This document shows positions 16,673 through 24,860 of a stretch of DNA of 64,000 nt, piece after piece. The notes under the pieces are model-generated. The model was given only the letters and a program-made list of their open reading frames with translations. It was not told the DNA's origin and did not search any database. Origin of the DNA: Hyphomonas sp. Lineage in GTDB: Bacteria > Pseudomonadota > Alphaproteobacteria > Caulobacterales > Hyphomonadaceae. The translations under genes and the position numbers were made by a program. Every line of letters begins with the position of its first letter. The stretch's first letter is position 1. The DNA lies in contig VMTE01000006.1 in assembly GCA_013791775.1 (NCBI GenBank), forward strand, positions 1-64,000. The letters are read 5' to 3'.

Positions 16673-19318
16673 ATGATCCGGTCTGGCATTTTCGCGTTTC
16701 TGTTGCTGGCGCTTGCTGCCTGCGCGCAGCGTTCGGGCTGGACGCTGCCCGTCCAGCCTGCCAGTGCCGAGCAACTCGTCCGCGCTGCGCCCACGGGCCG
16801 GTTGTCCGGCGTCGCCGTGCCCGTCGCCTACCGCGCCACGCTCGACCTTGACCCGCGCCTGCCGCGTTTCAACGGCATCGTCGAAATCGACATCACTCTG
16901 GAAGCTCCCGTCACGGGTCTCTGGCTGCACGGTGATGACCTCGATGTCAGCTCGGTCACCGCCGCAGCGGGCGGCGAAACGGTCGAGGCCTCCTGGACCG
17001 AGGTGCTGGAGACCGGGGTGGTCTGGGTCGGCTTCCCGAAACGGCTGGAAGCGCGCAAGCTCACCCTGAAGATCGAATATTCCGCGCCGTTCAATGCCAA
17101 TCTCGCCGGTCTCTTCAAGGTCGAGTCGCAGGGCAAGGTGTATGCCCTCGCCAAGTCCGAGAGCATCGAGGCGCGCCGGTTCATGCCGGGCTTCGACGAG
17201 CCGGGCATCAAGGCCGTTTTCGACATGTCGATCACCGTGCCGGTCGGCATGCGGGCCGTCGCCAACACACCGGAAATCTCGCGCGCGCCGGCCCGGCCGG
17301 GATTCGAAACGATCCGCTTTGCCCCGACCCGTCCGCTGTCGACCTATCTGCTCTCCGCGGCCGTCGGAGACTTCGACCAGGTGGCGCACGCGCCGATGCT
17401 GCCCAACAGCGTTCGCAAGGGCGAGGTTCCGCTGACCGGCTATACCCGGGCCGGCAAGGGTGAGGAGCTCGGTTATGCGCTCTCGCTGACGCCCCGGATT
17501 GTCGGGATCTTCGAGGAGATGCTGCAACAGCCTTATCCCTACGAGAAACTCGATCTCATCGCGGCGCCGCAATGGCCCTCCGGCGCCACCGAGCTTGCAG
17601 GCGCGATCACTTACCGCGAAAGCCGGATTCTCAAGGGGCCGAATGCCGGCCCGGCCTTCATCCGGGCGCTGAAGGAAATCCATACGCACGAGATCGCACA
17701 CATGTGGTTCGGCGATCTCGTCACGCCGCCCTGGTGGGATGACCTCTGGCTGAAGGAAGGCTTTGCCAACTGGAGCGAGACCGCCGTGCTGTCGATCCTC
17801 GAGCCGGACGGCAACCATGAGGTTGCAGCCGTCGCTGACAGCCTTTCCGCGATGGTGCTCGACAGCCTGGCGAGCGCCCGGGCCGTGTCCGGTCCGATTG
17901 TGCGCAATGAGGATATCCGCAACGCCTATGACGCAATCACCTATTCCAAGGGCCAGTCGGTCATCCGCATGGTGGACCACTTCGCCACGCCCGAGCGTTT
18001 CCGCCCGGCGCTTGGCCGCTACATCGCCCGGTATGCGGACGGCGCGGCCAGCAGCGAGGACTTCTTCAACGCGATCAGCCGGGCGACCGGCGATCCGGAA
18101 GTCGGCAACATCTTCCGCAGCTTCATCCTGCAGCAGGGCGTGCCGCTGGTCGAAGCCAGTGTCAGCTGCGGCGCCGGCGCACCAAAACTGACGCTCCGGC
18201 AAAGCCGGTACAAACCGCTCGGCTCCGGGATAGATCCCGGCCGCACCTGGACGATCCCGGTCTGTGTCGCCTGGCAGGACGGCGCCAATACGGGGCGGAC
18301 CTGCACCCTGCTGACTTCGCAGCAATCCGTCACCGATCTGAAGGGCGCCATGTGCCCGTCGGTCATCGTGCCGAACGCCGACGGCGCGGGCTATTACCGC
18401 TTCGGCCTGCCGCCGGAAGGCTGGCGGGCACTTGGCGCGGGCTTCGCCGGCCTTCCGGCCACGGAAGCGCTCGCCAGTCTCGACAGCGCGGAAGCCGCCT
18501 TTGCCGCCGGCGCTCTGTCCGGCGAAGACTGGCTCGGCGTGCTGGTGCCGGCCATGTCGCACCCGGACGCGACGGTGCTCTCGGCCAGCCTGCGCGCCGC
18601 CGACACCCTCTTGCGCCAGCTCGGCGATCATCCGGCTGCGGAGGACCTGCGCGCCCGTGTTTCAGCCACTCTGGCGGCGCGCACGGACGCCGGCGCCGAC
18701 ACCGAAAGCGCGGCGCGCATGCTCAGCTTCCAGGCGCTGACGCTGGACGATCCGGCAGCCCGCGCCGAGCTGCGCGAGCGGCTCGCGCCTGTGCTGGAGG
18801 GTACGGGCGGCCTGACCAGCGACCTCTACGTGCCGGCCCTGCGCGTGACCTTTGCCGAAGGCGGCGCCGAGGCGTTCGACAAAATCCTCGCCGCCCGCGC
18901 GCGGCTGGACGACGCGGTGTTCACGCAGGCCGTCTCGGACGCCGTGGGTTCGGTGGCTGATCCCGGTCTGGCGCGCCGCGCCGAGCAGTTGATGTTTGAC
19001 GGCGCCTTCGGCCCGGCCGCCAGCTCTTCCATCGCGTCCAGCCTGATGGGCAATCCGGCGCACCGGGAAACCACATGGACCCGCCTGACGGCCGAGTTCC
19101 CAGCTTTCCTCAATGCCATCCCGTCCCAGTCGCGCCGCGCCGCGCCGCGCCTTGCCCGGTCCTTCTGCGACCCTGGCCGTATCCCGGAGCTTGAGGTGCT
19201 GCTGGCATCCCAGGGACCGGCCGCCGCCGGCCACGAACAGGCACTCGCCGAAACGAAGGAATACCTGACACTTTGCTCCGTGCAGACCGAAGCGGCCCGC
19301 GCTGCGTTCGGTCTCTAG
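16673..19318 (+). CDS. M1-family metallo-aminopeptidase, lipoprotein
   Basis: 881 aa. Signal with lipobox LALAAC, so probably membrane-anchored in the periplasm. Zinc site HEIAH (339-343) plus the downstream Glu in LKEGFANW gives the M1 gluzincin signature. The exopeptidase GxMEN motif is replaced by GATEL (304-308): its Glu is kept, Met and Asn are not. Large C-terminal helical region (about 560-881). ATG 16673 has GGGAG upstream; the frame opens at 16628 but only the later start gives the lipoprotein signal. Its stop overlaps the stop of the converging SDR gene. Confidence 0.9.
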   Translation: MIRSGIFAFLLLALAACAQRSGWTLPVQPASAEQLVRAAPTGRLSGVAVPVAYRATLDLDPRLPRFNGIVEIDITLEAPVTGLWLHGDDLDVSSVTAAAGGETVEASWTEVLETGVVWVGFPKRLEARKLTLKIEYSAPFNANLAGLFKVESQGKVYALAKSESIEARRFMPGFDEPGIKAVFDMSITVPVGMRAVANTPEISRAPARPGFETIRFAPTRPLSTYLLSAAVGDFDQVAHAPMLPNSVRKGEVPLTGYTRAGKGEELGYALSLTPRIVGIFEEMLQQPYPYEKLDLIAAPQWPSGATELAGAITYRESRILKGPNAGPAFIRALKEIHTHEIAHMWFGDLVTPPWWDDLWLKEGFANWSETAVLSILEPDGNHEVAAVADSLSAMVLDSLASARAVSGPIVRNEDIRNAYDAITYSKGQSVIRMVDHFATPERFRPALGRYIARYADGAASSEDFFNAISRATGDPEVGNIFRSFILQQGVPLVEASVSCGAGAPKLTLRQSRYKPLGSGIDPGRTWTIPVCVAWQDGANTGRTCTLLTSQQSVTDLKGAMCPSVIVPNADGAGYYRFGLPPEGWRALGAGFAGLPATEALASLDSAEAAFAAGALSGEDWLGVLVPAMSHPDATVLSASLRAADTLLRQLGDHPAAEDLRARVSATLAARTDAGADTESAARMLSFQALTLDDPAARAELRERLAPVLEGTGGLTSDLYVPALRVTFAEGGAEAFDKILAARARLDDAVFTQAVSDAVGSVADPGLARRAEQLMFDGAFGPAASSSIASSLMGNPAHRETTWTRLTAEFPAFLNAIPSQSRRAAPRLARSFCDPGRIPELEVLLASQGPAAAGHEQALAETKEYLTLCSVQTEAARAAFGL

Positions 19319-20106
19319 GCGTTCTTGATGTTCATGCCGCCATCGACCGGGATGTGTACGCCGTTCAGGAAACTCGCCGCCGGCAGCACCAGCGACAGCG
19401 TCATGTTGGCGACCTCTTCGGGAATCCCGTACCGGCGCAGCGGCACGCGGCGCTTGGCATAGATTTCCTTGTGCTCGTCCGGAATGCCGGCCGTGATGCC
19501 GGTGATGATCGGGCCGGGGCAGATGCAGTTGACGGTGATGCCTTCGCGGCCGAGGTCCACGGCGAGGCCCCGCGTCAGGCCGATCACGCCGTGCTTGGCC
19601 GCCACATAGGGCGAGTTGCCCGGCGTCGCGCCGAGGCCTTCGGTCGAGGCGATGTTGACAATCCGTCCCCAGCCATTCTTACGCATATAGGGCAGCGCCG
19701 CGCGGATGGCGCGCTGGTGCGAGGTCAGCATCACGTTGAGGCTCGGCCCCCAGCTGTCCTCATAGCTCTCCTCGCCAACCTGCGCCGGAATGGCAAAGCC
19801 GGCATTGTTCACGAGAATGTCGAGGCCGCCGAAATGCGCCGCCGCCTCGTCCACCACACGCTTGATCGCGGCGGCATCGCCGACATCCAGCGCCCAGCCC
19901 TTCACATGGTCGATCCCGGCTGCCTTGATCTCCTCGACGACGATGTCGACATTTTCCTGCTTCAGATCGGTCACAGCCACGTTGGCGCCTTCGCGGGCAA
20001 ACAGGTGGGCAGTCGCCCGGCCCATGCCGCTCGCCGCGCCGGTTATCAGCGCTGTCTTGCCTTTGATCGAGCGGGAAAGTTCCTGGTAAGGGGGCTGCTG
20101 GGTCAT
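19315..20106 (-). CDS. SDR-family oxidoreductase
   Basis: 263 aa. TGAASGMG Rossmann motif near residue 22, NNAG, IVNIAS with catalytic Ser, and YVAAK with catalytic Tyr/Lys, followed by NCICPGPIITG. Classical NAD(P)-dependent dehydrogenase resembling FabG or hydroxyacyl-CoA/hydroxybutyrate dehydrogenases; the substrate is not determined. Its start overlaps the stop of the upstream hotdog thioesterase by 4 bases (ATGA), indicating translational coupling and a fatty-acyl-type pathway. Confidence 0.88.
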   Translation of the reverse strand: MTQQPPYQELSRSIKGKTALITGAASGMGRATAHLFAREGANVAVTDLKQENVDIVVEEIKAAGIDHVKGWALDVGDAAAIKRVVDEAAAHFGGLDILVNNAGFAIPAQVGEESYEDSWGPSLNVMLTSHQRAIRAALPYMRKNGWGRIVNIASTEGLGATPGNSPYVAAKHGVIGLTRGLAVDLGREGITVNCICPGPIITGITAGIPDEHKEIYAKRRVPLRRYGIPEEVANMTLSLVLPAASFLNGVHIPVDGGMNIKNA

Positions 20107-20534
20107 GTCGATTTCCTGCGCTTCTTGATGGTGCCTGAAAAGTTCAGGACGGGACGGCCATCCTCGCCGTGGATGATGCCGCGCACGAAGCTGAGCGATC
20201 CGCCCTTGCGCAACGACTCCCCGCGCGCGGTCAACAATTCGCCCTCGAGCGCGCCGTTGATGAACTCCGCCGTGAAGGTGATGGTGACGCCATAGGCGCC
20301 CTCCATGGCTTCATGCCCGATGGCGAACAGTGCGAAATCTCCGAAGGTCATCAGACAGCCGCCATGCACGACGCCGGCCGCATTCATGTGCTTGCGTTGA
20401 ACGCGAAACGCCGCCACCGGGCCTTTCTCATCGACCTTGTAATAGAAGGGCCCGGCCGTCTCGTACTCGAACGGTTCTTCCTTCCAGGTCGTCCAACCCG
20501 CGAATTCCCCGTCGGTTTCGACAACTGTTGCCAC
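20103..20534 (-). CDS. PaaI-type hotdog-fold thioesterase
   Basis: 143 aa. Core NAAGVVHGGCLMTFGD carries the conserved HGG of the PaaI/acyl-CoA thioesterase family, followed by TITFTAEFINGA. Likely hydrolyses acyl-CoA thioesters in the cytosol. First gene of a two-gene unit with the SDR gene (4-base overlap). Divergent from the acyl-CoA dehydrogenase gene, with a palindrome between them. Confidence 0.87.
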   Translation of the reverse strand: MATVVETDGEFAGWTTWKEEPFEYETAGPFYYKVDEKGPVAAFRVQRKHMNAAGVVHGGCLMTFGDFALFAIGHEAMEGAYGVTITFTAEFINGALEGELLTARGESLRKGGSLSFVRGIIHGEDGRPVLNFSGTIKKRRKST

Positions 20535-20561
20535 GCGCGCCCCCTTTGTCCGGCATTTACG

Positions 20562-20572
20562 GGTATCATACC
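20562..20572. promoter_or_regulatory. Palindromic operator candidate
   Basis: GGTAT-C-ATACC, a perfect 11-base palindrome in the 113-base divergent region between the thioesterase and acyl-CoA dehydrogenase genes. Such a site could bind a dimeric repressor (for example TetR type) controlling both directions, but no regulator gene is adjacent. Inference. Confidence 0.3.
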
Positions 20573-20647
20573 GTTACGGCCCCCTTCGACAAGCGTGCCG
20601 TTGGGGCATAAAGTGGTCTTGGAAACATATTCGGGGAGACGAAAACC

Positions 20648-21808
20648 ATGGCCTTTGACGCCGAAACCCGCGCTGCGCTGATCGAACAGGTGCGCCGCTT
20701 CGTGACCGAGACCTGCGTGCCGGTCGAGGCCCAGGTCGGCGAAGAAGACGCTGTCCCGCAGCATGTGATCGACGAGATGAAGGCGCTCGGCCTGTTCGGC
20801 ATCGCCGTGCCCGAAGAGTATGGCGGGCTCGACCTCGACATGGAAACCGAATGCCTCGTCGCCATGGAACTCGGCAAGACTTCGCCGGCCTTCCGCTCCG
20901 TCGCCGGCACCAATATCGGCATCGGCAGCCAGGCGCTGATCCTGTTCGGCACCGAGGCGCAGAAAGCCAAATGGCTGCCGGGCGTCGCCTCGGGCGACCT
21001 GATCGCCAGCTTCGCGCTGACCGAACCGGAAGCCGGCTCCGACGCCGCAGGTCTCAAGACCCGCGCAACCCGCGACGGCGACCACTACATCCTCAACGGC
21101 ACCAAGCGTTACATCACCAACGCCAACAAGGCGGACCTCTTCACCGTCATGGCCCGGACCAATCCGGATGAACCCGGCGCGAAAGGCGTCTCCGCCTTCA
21201 TCGTCGAGCGGGGTACGCTGGGCCTGTCGGTCGGCAAGCCGGAGAAAAAGATGGGCCAGCAGGGCGCCCACATCTGCGACGTGATTTTCGAGAACGCGCG
21301 CGTTCCGGCGGAAAACCTGATCGCCAAGGAAGGCGAAGGCTTCAAGGTCGCCATGAGCGTGCTGGACAAGGGCAGGCTGCATATCTCCGCCGTCGCTACC
21401 GGCGTCTCCAAACGCCTGATCCGCGAGATGGTCACCTACGCGCTGGAACGCAAGCAGTTCGGCAAGCCGATCTTCGAGCACCAGATGCTTCAGGCCCTGA
21501 TCGCCGACAGCCAGGCTGAAACCTACGCTGCCGAATGCATGATCCTCGACGCCGCCCGCCGCCGCGATGCCGGCGAAGACGTCACCATGCTCGCCTCCTG
21601 CACCAAGCTCTTCGCCACCGAAGCCTGCGGCCGCGTCGCCGACCGCGCCGTGCAGATTTTCGGCGGCGCTGGCTATGTCACCGATTACGGCATCGAGCGC
21701 TTCTACCGCGACGTCCGCATCTTCCGCCTCTACGAAGGCACCAGCCAGATCCAGCAGATCATCATCGCCCGGGAACTCGCCCGGGCGGCGAAGGCGGGTA
21801 TGCTTTGA
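20648..21808 (+). CDS. Acyl-CoA dehydrogenase
   Basis: 386 aa FAD flavoprotein of beta-oxidation or branched-chain degradation. Family signatures: IASFALTEPEAGSDAAG, YITNANKAD, QFGKPIFEHQ, and the C-terminal VQIFGGAGYVTDYGIERFYRD followed by RLYEGTSQIQQ, which contains the catalytic Glu region. Chain-length preference is unknown. GGGGAGACG precedes the ATG. The TGA overlaps a TTG start of the next gene. Confidence 0.93.
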   Translation: MAFDAETRAALIEQVRRFVTETCVPVEAQVGEEDAVPQHVIDEMKALGLFGIAVPEEYGGLDLDMETECLVAMELGKTSPAFRSVAGTNIGIGSQALILFGTEAQKAKWLPGVASGDLIASFALTEPEAGSDAAGLKTRATRDGDHYILNGTKRYITNANKADLFTVMARTNPDEPGAKGVSAFIVERGTLGLSVGKPEKKMGQQGAHICDVIFENARVPAENLIAKEGEGFKVAMSVLDKGRLHISAVATGVSKRLIREMVTYALERKQFGKPIFEHQMLQALIADSQAETYAAECMILDAARRRDAGEDVTMLASCTKLFATEACGRVADRAVQIFGGAGYVTDYGIERFYRDVRIFRLYEGTSQIQQIIIARELARAAKAGML

Positions 21809-22254
21809 TAAGGGCGCTTACCTATCTGGTTTTAGCATGGGCGTTCTCCATTGCAGCGTTTGCCGACACGCAAAGAATCTCTCTCGAGGTTGGTCAGGTC
21901 TGGACAATCAAGGACGCTCCTCGGCCCGAAACACGCGTCGTGATTTCTCTGATAGAACCCTACGACTCCGAGTTATCGGCAGTGCACGTAAGCATGACGG
22001 GCGTAGGATTCGGAAAATCGGCAACAGGCCAAACCTTTGCGGGTGAGATTTCGCATCTGCCATTTGAGCGCGAAGCACTGGAAGCATCCCTTGATAGACT
22101 TGTAGGCAATGCGCGCATTCCGGGTCCCGAATTCCACCAAGGTTATGAAGAGTGGAAAAAAGCCAGCGGGGGCATTTTTACCATCAGCGTCGCCGAAACG
22201 ATCCGCGTCGTTTTCGAAACACTCCAAATCACACATATCGAAGGAAACGAGTAA
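21805..22254 (+). CDS. Secreted protein of unknown function (atypical composition)
   Basis: 149 aa from a TTG at 21805 that overlaps the acyl-CoA dehydrogenase stop by 4 bases; no other start gives the signal peptide. Residues 1-19 form a signal (ALTYLVLAWAFSIAAFA-D). The mature part of about 130 residues shows QVWTIKDAPRPETRVVISLIEP and a Trp/Lys-rich segment EEWKKA. No family recognised. Base use is noticeably more AT-rich than the neighbours (for example 22,160-22,250), suggesting recent acquisition. Followed by the serine hydrolase with a TAATG one-base overlap. Confidence 0.65.
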   Translation: MIRALTYLVLAWAFSIAAFADTQRISLEVGQVWTIKDAPRPETRVVISLIEPYDSELSAVHVSMTGVGFGKSATGQTFAGEISHLPFEREALEASLDRLVGNARIPGPEFHQGYEEWKKASGGIFTISVAETIRVVFETLQITHIEGNE

Positions 22255-23489
22255 TGTTCGACCACGACCCCACAGACCCGCACGAAGTCGGCCTCAATGC
22301 AGACCGCCTCGCGGCGATGCCCGCCTATTTCAAGGAAAACTACATCGACACCGGCAAGCTGCCCTGCATGGGCCTGCTGGTCTCGCGCGGCGGCGAGATC
22401 GCCCATGAAAGCTATACCGGTTCGACCGAGATGGGCGGCAAGGAAGCGATCAGTACAGAGACGATCTTCCGCATCTATTCGATGACCAAGCCAATCACGA
22501 CGCTCGCCATCATGATGCTGCTCGAGGAGTGCAAGATCCGGCTCGACCATCCGGTCAGCCGCTACATTCCGGAATACAAGAACGCGATGGTCTGGGATGG
22601 CGGCACCGCCGCAGCGCCAAAGCTGCGCAAACCGGACCGCGAGATGACCGTGCTGGACCTCGTCACCCACACATCGGGCCTTACCTACGGCTTCCTGATG
22701 CAGGATGAGACCGACGAGATCTACCGCCGCGAAAAGGTCGGCCATCCGAAGGACACCCTGCAGGACATGGCCCGCCAGATCGGCCAGCTGCCGCTCGCCT
22801 TCTCTCCGGGTACGGAATGGCGCTACAGCCATTCCATCGACGTGCTCGGCGCATTGGTGGAAATCATCTCGGGCCAGCCGCTCGACGAATTCTTCCGTGA
22901 GCGCATCTTCGGCCCGCTCGGCATGGACGACACAGACTTCTGGGTACCGCCCGAGAAAATACACCGCCTGATGGCCTGCTACCAGAAAGACGCCAAGACC
23001 GGCGAGACGACGCTGGCCGACCCAGGTGGCGCCGCTTCAAAGCTCTATGCTAAACGCCCGAACCTCCTCAATGCCGGCGGCGGCCTCGCGTCCACCATCC
23101 GCGACTATCACCGTTTCGCCCTGATGCTGCTGCGCGGCGGCACGCTCGATGGCGCCCGCCTGATCAGTCCCAAGACCTGGGAATTCATGCGCCAGAACCA
23201 CCTGCCGGATGGCCAGACCATGCGCGGCATGGGCCGTTCGGCCTTCACCGAGGTGATGGCCGATGGCGTCGGCTTCGGCCTCGGCGGCTCGGTCGTGCAG
23301 GACATCGTCCAGACCCGCCAACCGGGCAGCAACGGCACCTTCAGCTGGGGCGGCCTCGCCTCCACCTTCTTCTGGATCGACCCGGAAGAAGAACTGATCG
23401 CCATCCAGGCGACCCAATTGATGCCATCCTCGACCTATCCGATGCGCATGCAGTACCAGCAGCTCGTCTACGCGGCGATTGACTGGTGA
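22254..23489 (+). CDS. Serine hydrolase of the beta-lactamase/EstB family
   Basis: 411 aa, no signal peptide. Active-site Ser76-M-T-Lys79 in RIYSMTK, and WRYSHSIDVLG supplying the Tyr of the Y-x-N-like motif. This is the class C beta-lactamase/penicillin-binding-protein fold used by EstB-type esterases. A cytosolic location argues for an esterase rather than a beta-lactamase. Start overlaps the previous stop (TAATG) with AAGGAAACGA upstream. Overlaps the DUF3253 gene by 4 bases. Confidence 0.88.
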   Translation: MFDHDPTDPHEVGLNADRLAAMPAYFKENYIDTGKLPCMGLLVSRGGEIAHESYTGSTEMGGKEAISTETIFRIYSMTKPITTLAIMMLLEECKIRLDHPVSRYIPEYKNAMVWDGGTAAAPKLRKPDREMTVLDLVTHTSGLTYGFLMQDETDEIYRREKVGHPKDTLQDMARQIGQLPLAFSPGTEWRYSHSIDVLGALVEIISGQPLDEFFRERIFGPLGMDDTDFWVPPEKIHRLMACYQKDAKTGETTLADPGGAASKLYAKRPNLLNAGGGLASTIRDYHRFALMLLRGGTLDGARLISPKTWEFMRQNHLPDGQTMRGMGRSAFTEVMADGVGFGLGGSVVQDIVQTRQPGSNGTFSWGGLASTFFWIDPEEELIAIQATQLMPSSTYPMRMQYQQLVYAAIDW

Positions 23490-23740
23490 ACGAGGCAGTC
23501 AATCCCGTGCGCGACGCCATCCTCGTGCTGACCGCCGCCAAGGGCGCCGGCAAGACGATTGCGCCGGAGGACGCCGCCAAGGCCGTCAGTCCGGACAACT
23601 TCGTGCGCATGCTGAAGGACGTGCGCGCCGAGGCGATCCGGCTGCACAAGGCCGGAACGGTCCTGATCTATCGCAAGGGCAAACCGGTCGAGGATGCGGA
23701 CACGTTCAAGGGCGTCTATCGGTTGGGGTTGCCGGTTTGA
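23486..23740 (+). CDS. DUF3253 domain protein
   Basis: 84 aa. GTG start at 23486 overlaps the serine-hydrolase stop (GTGA). The pattern AAKGAGKTIAPEDAAKAV, then VRAEAIRLHKAGTVLIYRKGKPV and a terminal YRLGLP, matches the small DUF3253 family, which looks like a winged-helix-type fold. Function unknown. Last gene of the overlapping series; a palindromic element follows. Confidence 0.75.
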   Translation: MNEAVNPVRDAILVLTAAKGAGKTIAPEDAAKAVSPDNFVRMLKDVRAEAIRLHKAGTVLIYRKGKPVEDADTFKGVYRLGLPV

Positions 23741-23769
23741 GGACGCTTGATTGAATACAACAGCAGTTT

Positions 23770-23882
23770 GTCGTCATCCCGGGGATTTGCGTCAGCAAAT
23801 GCCCGGGACCCAGTCCTTCTGGACAGGCGCGGCTAACAGTCTGGGTCCCGGACAAATCCTGCGGATTTTCCGGGATGACGAC
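23770..23882. repeat. 113-bp nested palindromic element
   Basis: Outer arms GTCGTCATCCCGG (23770-23782) and CCGGGATGACGAC (23870-23882) are perfect inverted copies; inner arms CCGGGACCCAG (23803-23813) and CTGGGTCCCGG (23841-23851) are also perfect. Resembles the dispersed GTCATCCCGG-type intergenic palindromes of alphaproteobacteria. Lies between DUF3253 and the tfoX-like gene. A terminator or mRNA-stability role is possible. Confidence 0.8.
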
Positions 23883-23904
23883 ACGGAGAGGATTGTAAGG
23901 ATAC

Positions 23905-24276
23905 ATGGCGAAAGCGCCCGACCCCTTCCACGAGTTCGTGGTCGAGCTCCTCGCCCCCATGGGCTCCGTCAGCATACGGCGCATGTTCGGTGGCGCCGGC
24001 GTGTTCTGCGAAGGTCTGATGATCGCGCTGTTGTTCAGCGACACGATCTTCCTGAAGACCGATCCGCCCCTGCGGGCGCGTCTAGAGGCAGAGGGCGGCG
24101 AGCCTTTCCTCTGGACCAAGCCGAGCACCGGCGAGATCATCGATATGGGCTATGTCAGCCTGCCATCCTCGGCGATGGACGATCCCGATGAAGCCAGTGA
24201 TTGGGGCCGGCAGGCGCTCGCCGTCGCGCGGGCTGCGAAGGCCAGGGCGAAGCCCAGAGCCCGAAAGAAGACGTGA
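23905..24276 (+). CDS. TfoX N-terminal domain protein
   Basis: 123 aa. Starts FHEFVVELLAPMGSVSIRRMFGGAGVFCEGLMIAL, the TfoX/Sxy N-terminal domain (R-R-M-F-G-G-x-G), then a Lys/Arg/Ala-rich tail. Only the N-terminal domain is present, as in the common stand-alone family. A role in competence gene regulation cannot be assumed. AAGGATAC precedes the ATG. The stop abuts, with no gap, the stop of the converging DUF3291 gene. Confidence 0.85.
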   Translation: MAKAPDPFHEFVVELLAPMGSVSIRRMFGGAGVFCEGLMIALLFSDTIFLKTDPPLRARLEAEGGEPFLWTKPSTGEIIDMGYVSLPSSAMDDPDEASDWGRQALAVARAAKARAKPRARKKT

Positions 24277-24765
24277 TCAGGCCACGGCTGGCCGCTTGAC
24301 CGGCTGGTCCAGCGAGAAGGCAAAGTCTGTCGAGCCGTGCGTGCGCAGGTGCTGCAGCCGTTGCCAGCCATCCTCGAGCGTGAACCGTTCGCTGCGCAGC
24401 GCCCACCACATCACGAAACCCGGTCCGTCCGACCGGTCGATCTCGTTGGCAAGCCGGCGCATGCCCGGCGGGTGGGTGCGTCCGGAATGGCTGAACGTCT
24501 TCAGGTCTTCCATCGAGCGCCAGACCGCCAGCGTGGAAATGTCCGGCGCGCTCCATTCCGGCGGATACGGAAAGGCATTGGTGAAGCCCCGCCAGCTGCC
24601 ATCCGGGCAGCGAATGCCATGATCATGGTGGATCAGCCCTTCGAAGGCGTCTCCATCCTTGAAGATACGTGGCAGTAATGCGACAAAAACCTGCACGAAT
24701 TCATTGCTGAAATCGAACTTACCCATAGGTCGTGCGCTGTTGAAGTGCACCAGCCTGAAATCCAT
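24277..24765 (-). CDS. DUF3291 domain protein
   Basis: 162 aa. The segments DISTLAVWRSMEDLKTF, GPGFVMWWALRSE and TLEDGWQRLQHLRTHGST follow the DUF3291 pattern, which has a dimeric alpha/beta-barrel (antibiotic-monooxygenase-like) shape. Enzymatic role unknown. Ends directly against the TfoX-like gene. Probably monocistronic. Confidence 0.75.
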   Translation of the reverse strand: MDFRLVHFNSARPMGKFDFSNEFVQVFVALLPRIFKDGDAFEGLIHHDHGIRCPDGSWRGFTNAFPYPPEWSAPDISTLAVWRSMEDLKTFSHSGRTHPPGMRRLANEIDRSDGPGFVMWWALRSERFTLEDGWQRLQHLRTHGSTDFAFSLDQPVKRPAVA

Positions 24766-24860
24766 AGCGCCCGTCCCGAATTCTCCATCCGGGTGAAACC
24801 TAGCGCCAAATGAGTTTCGTAATCTTTAAGGGAAACAAATTTCCACAGTTCAATCCGGAG

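Noticed and set aside
15881-18631. 916-codon open frame on the minus strand across the GST and M1 peptidase genes
   Set aside because: Antisense to two well-supported genes; composition is typical of a GC-rich reverse frame.
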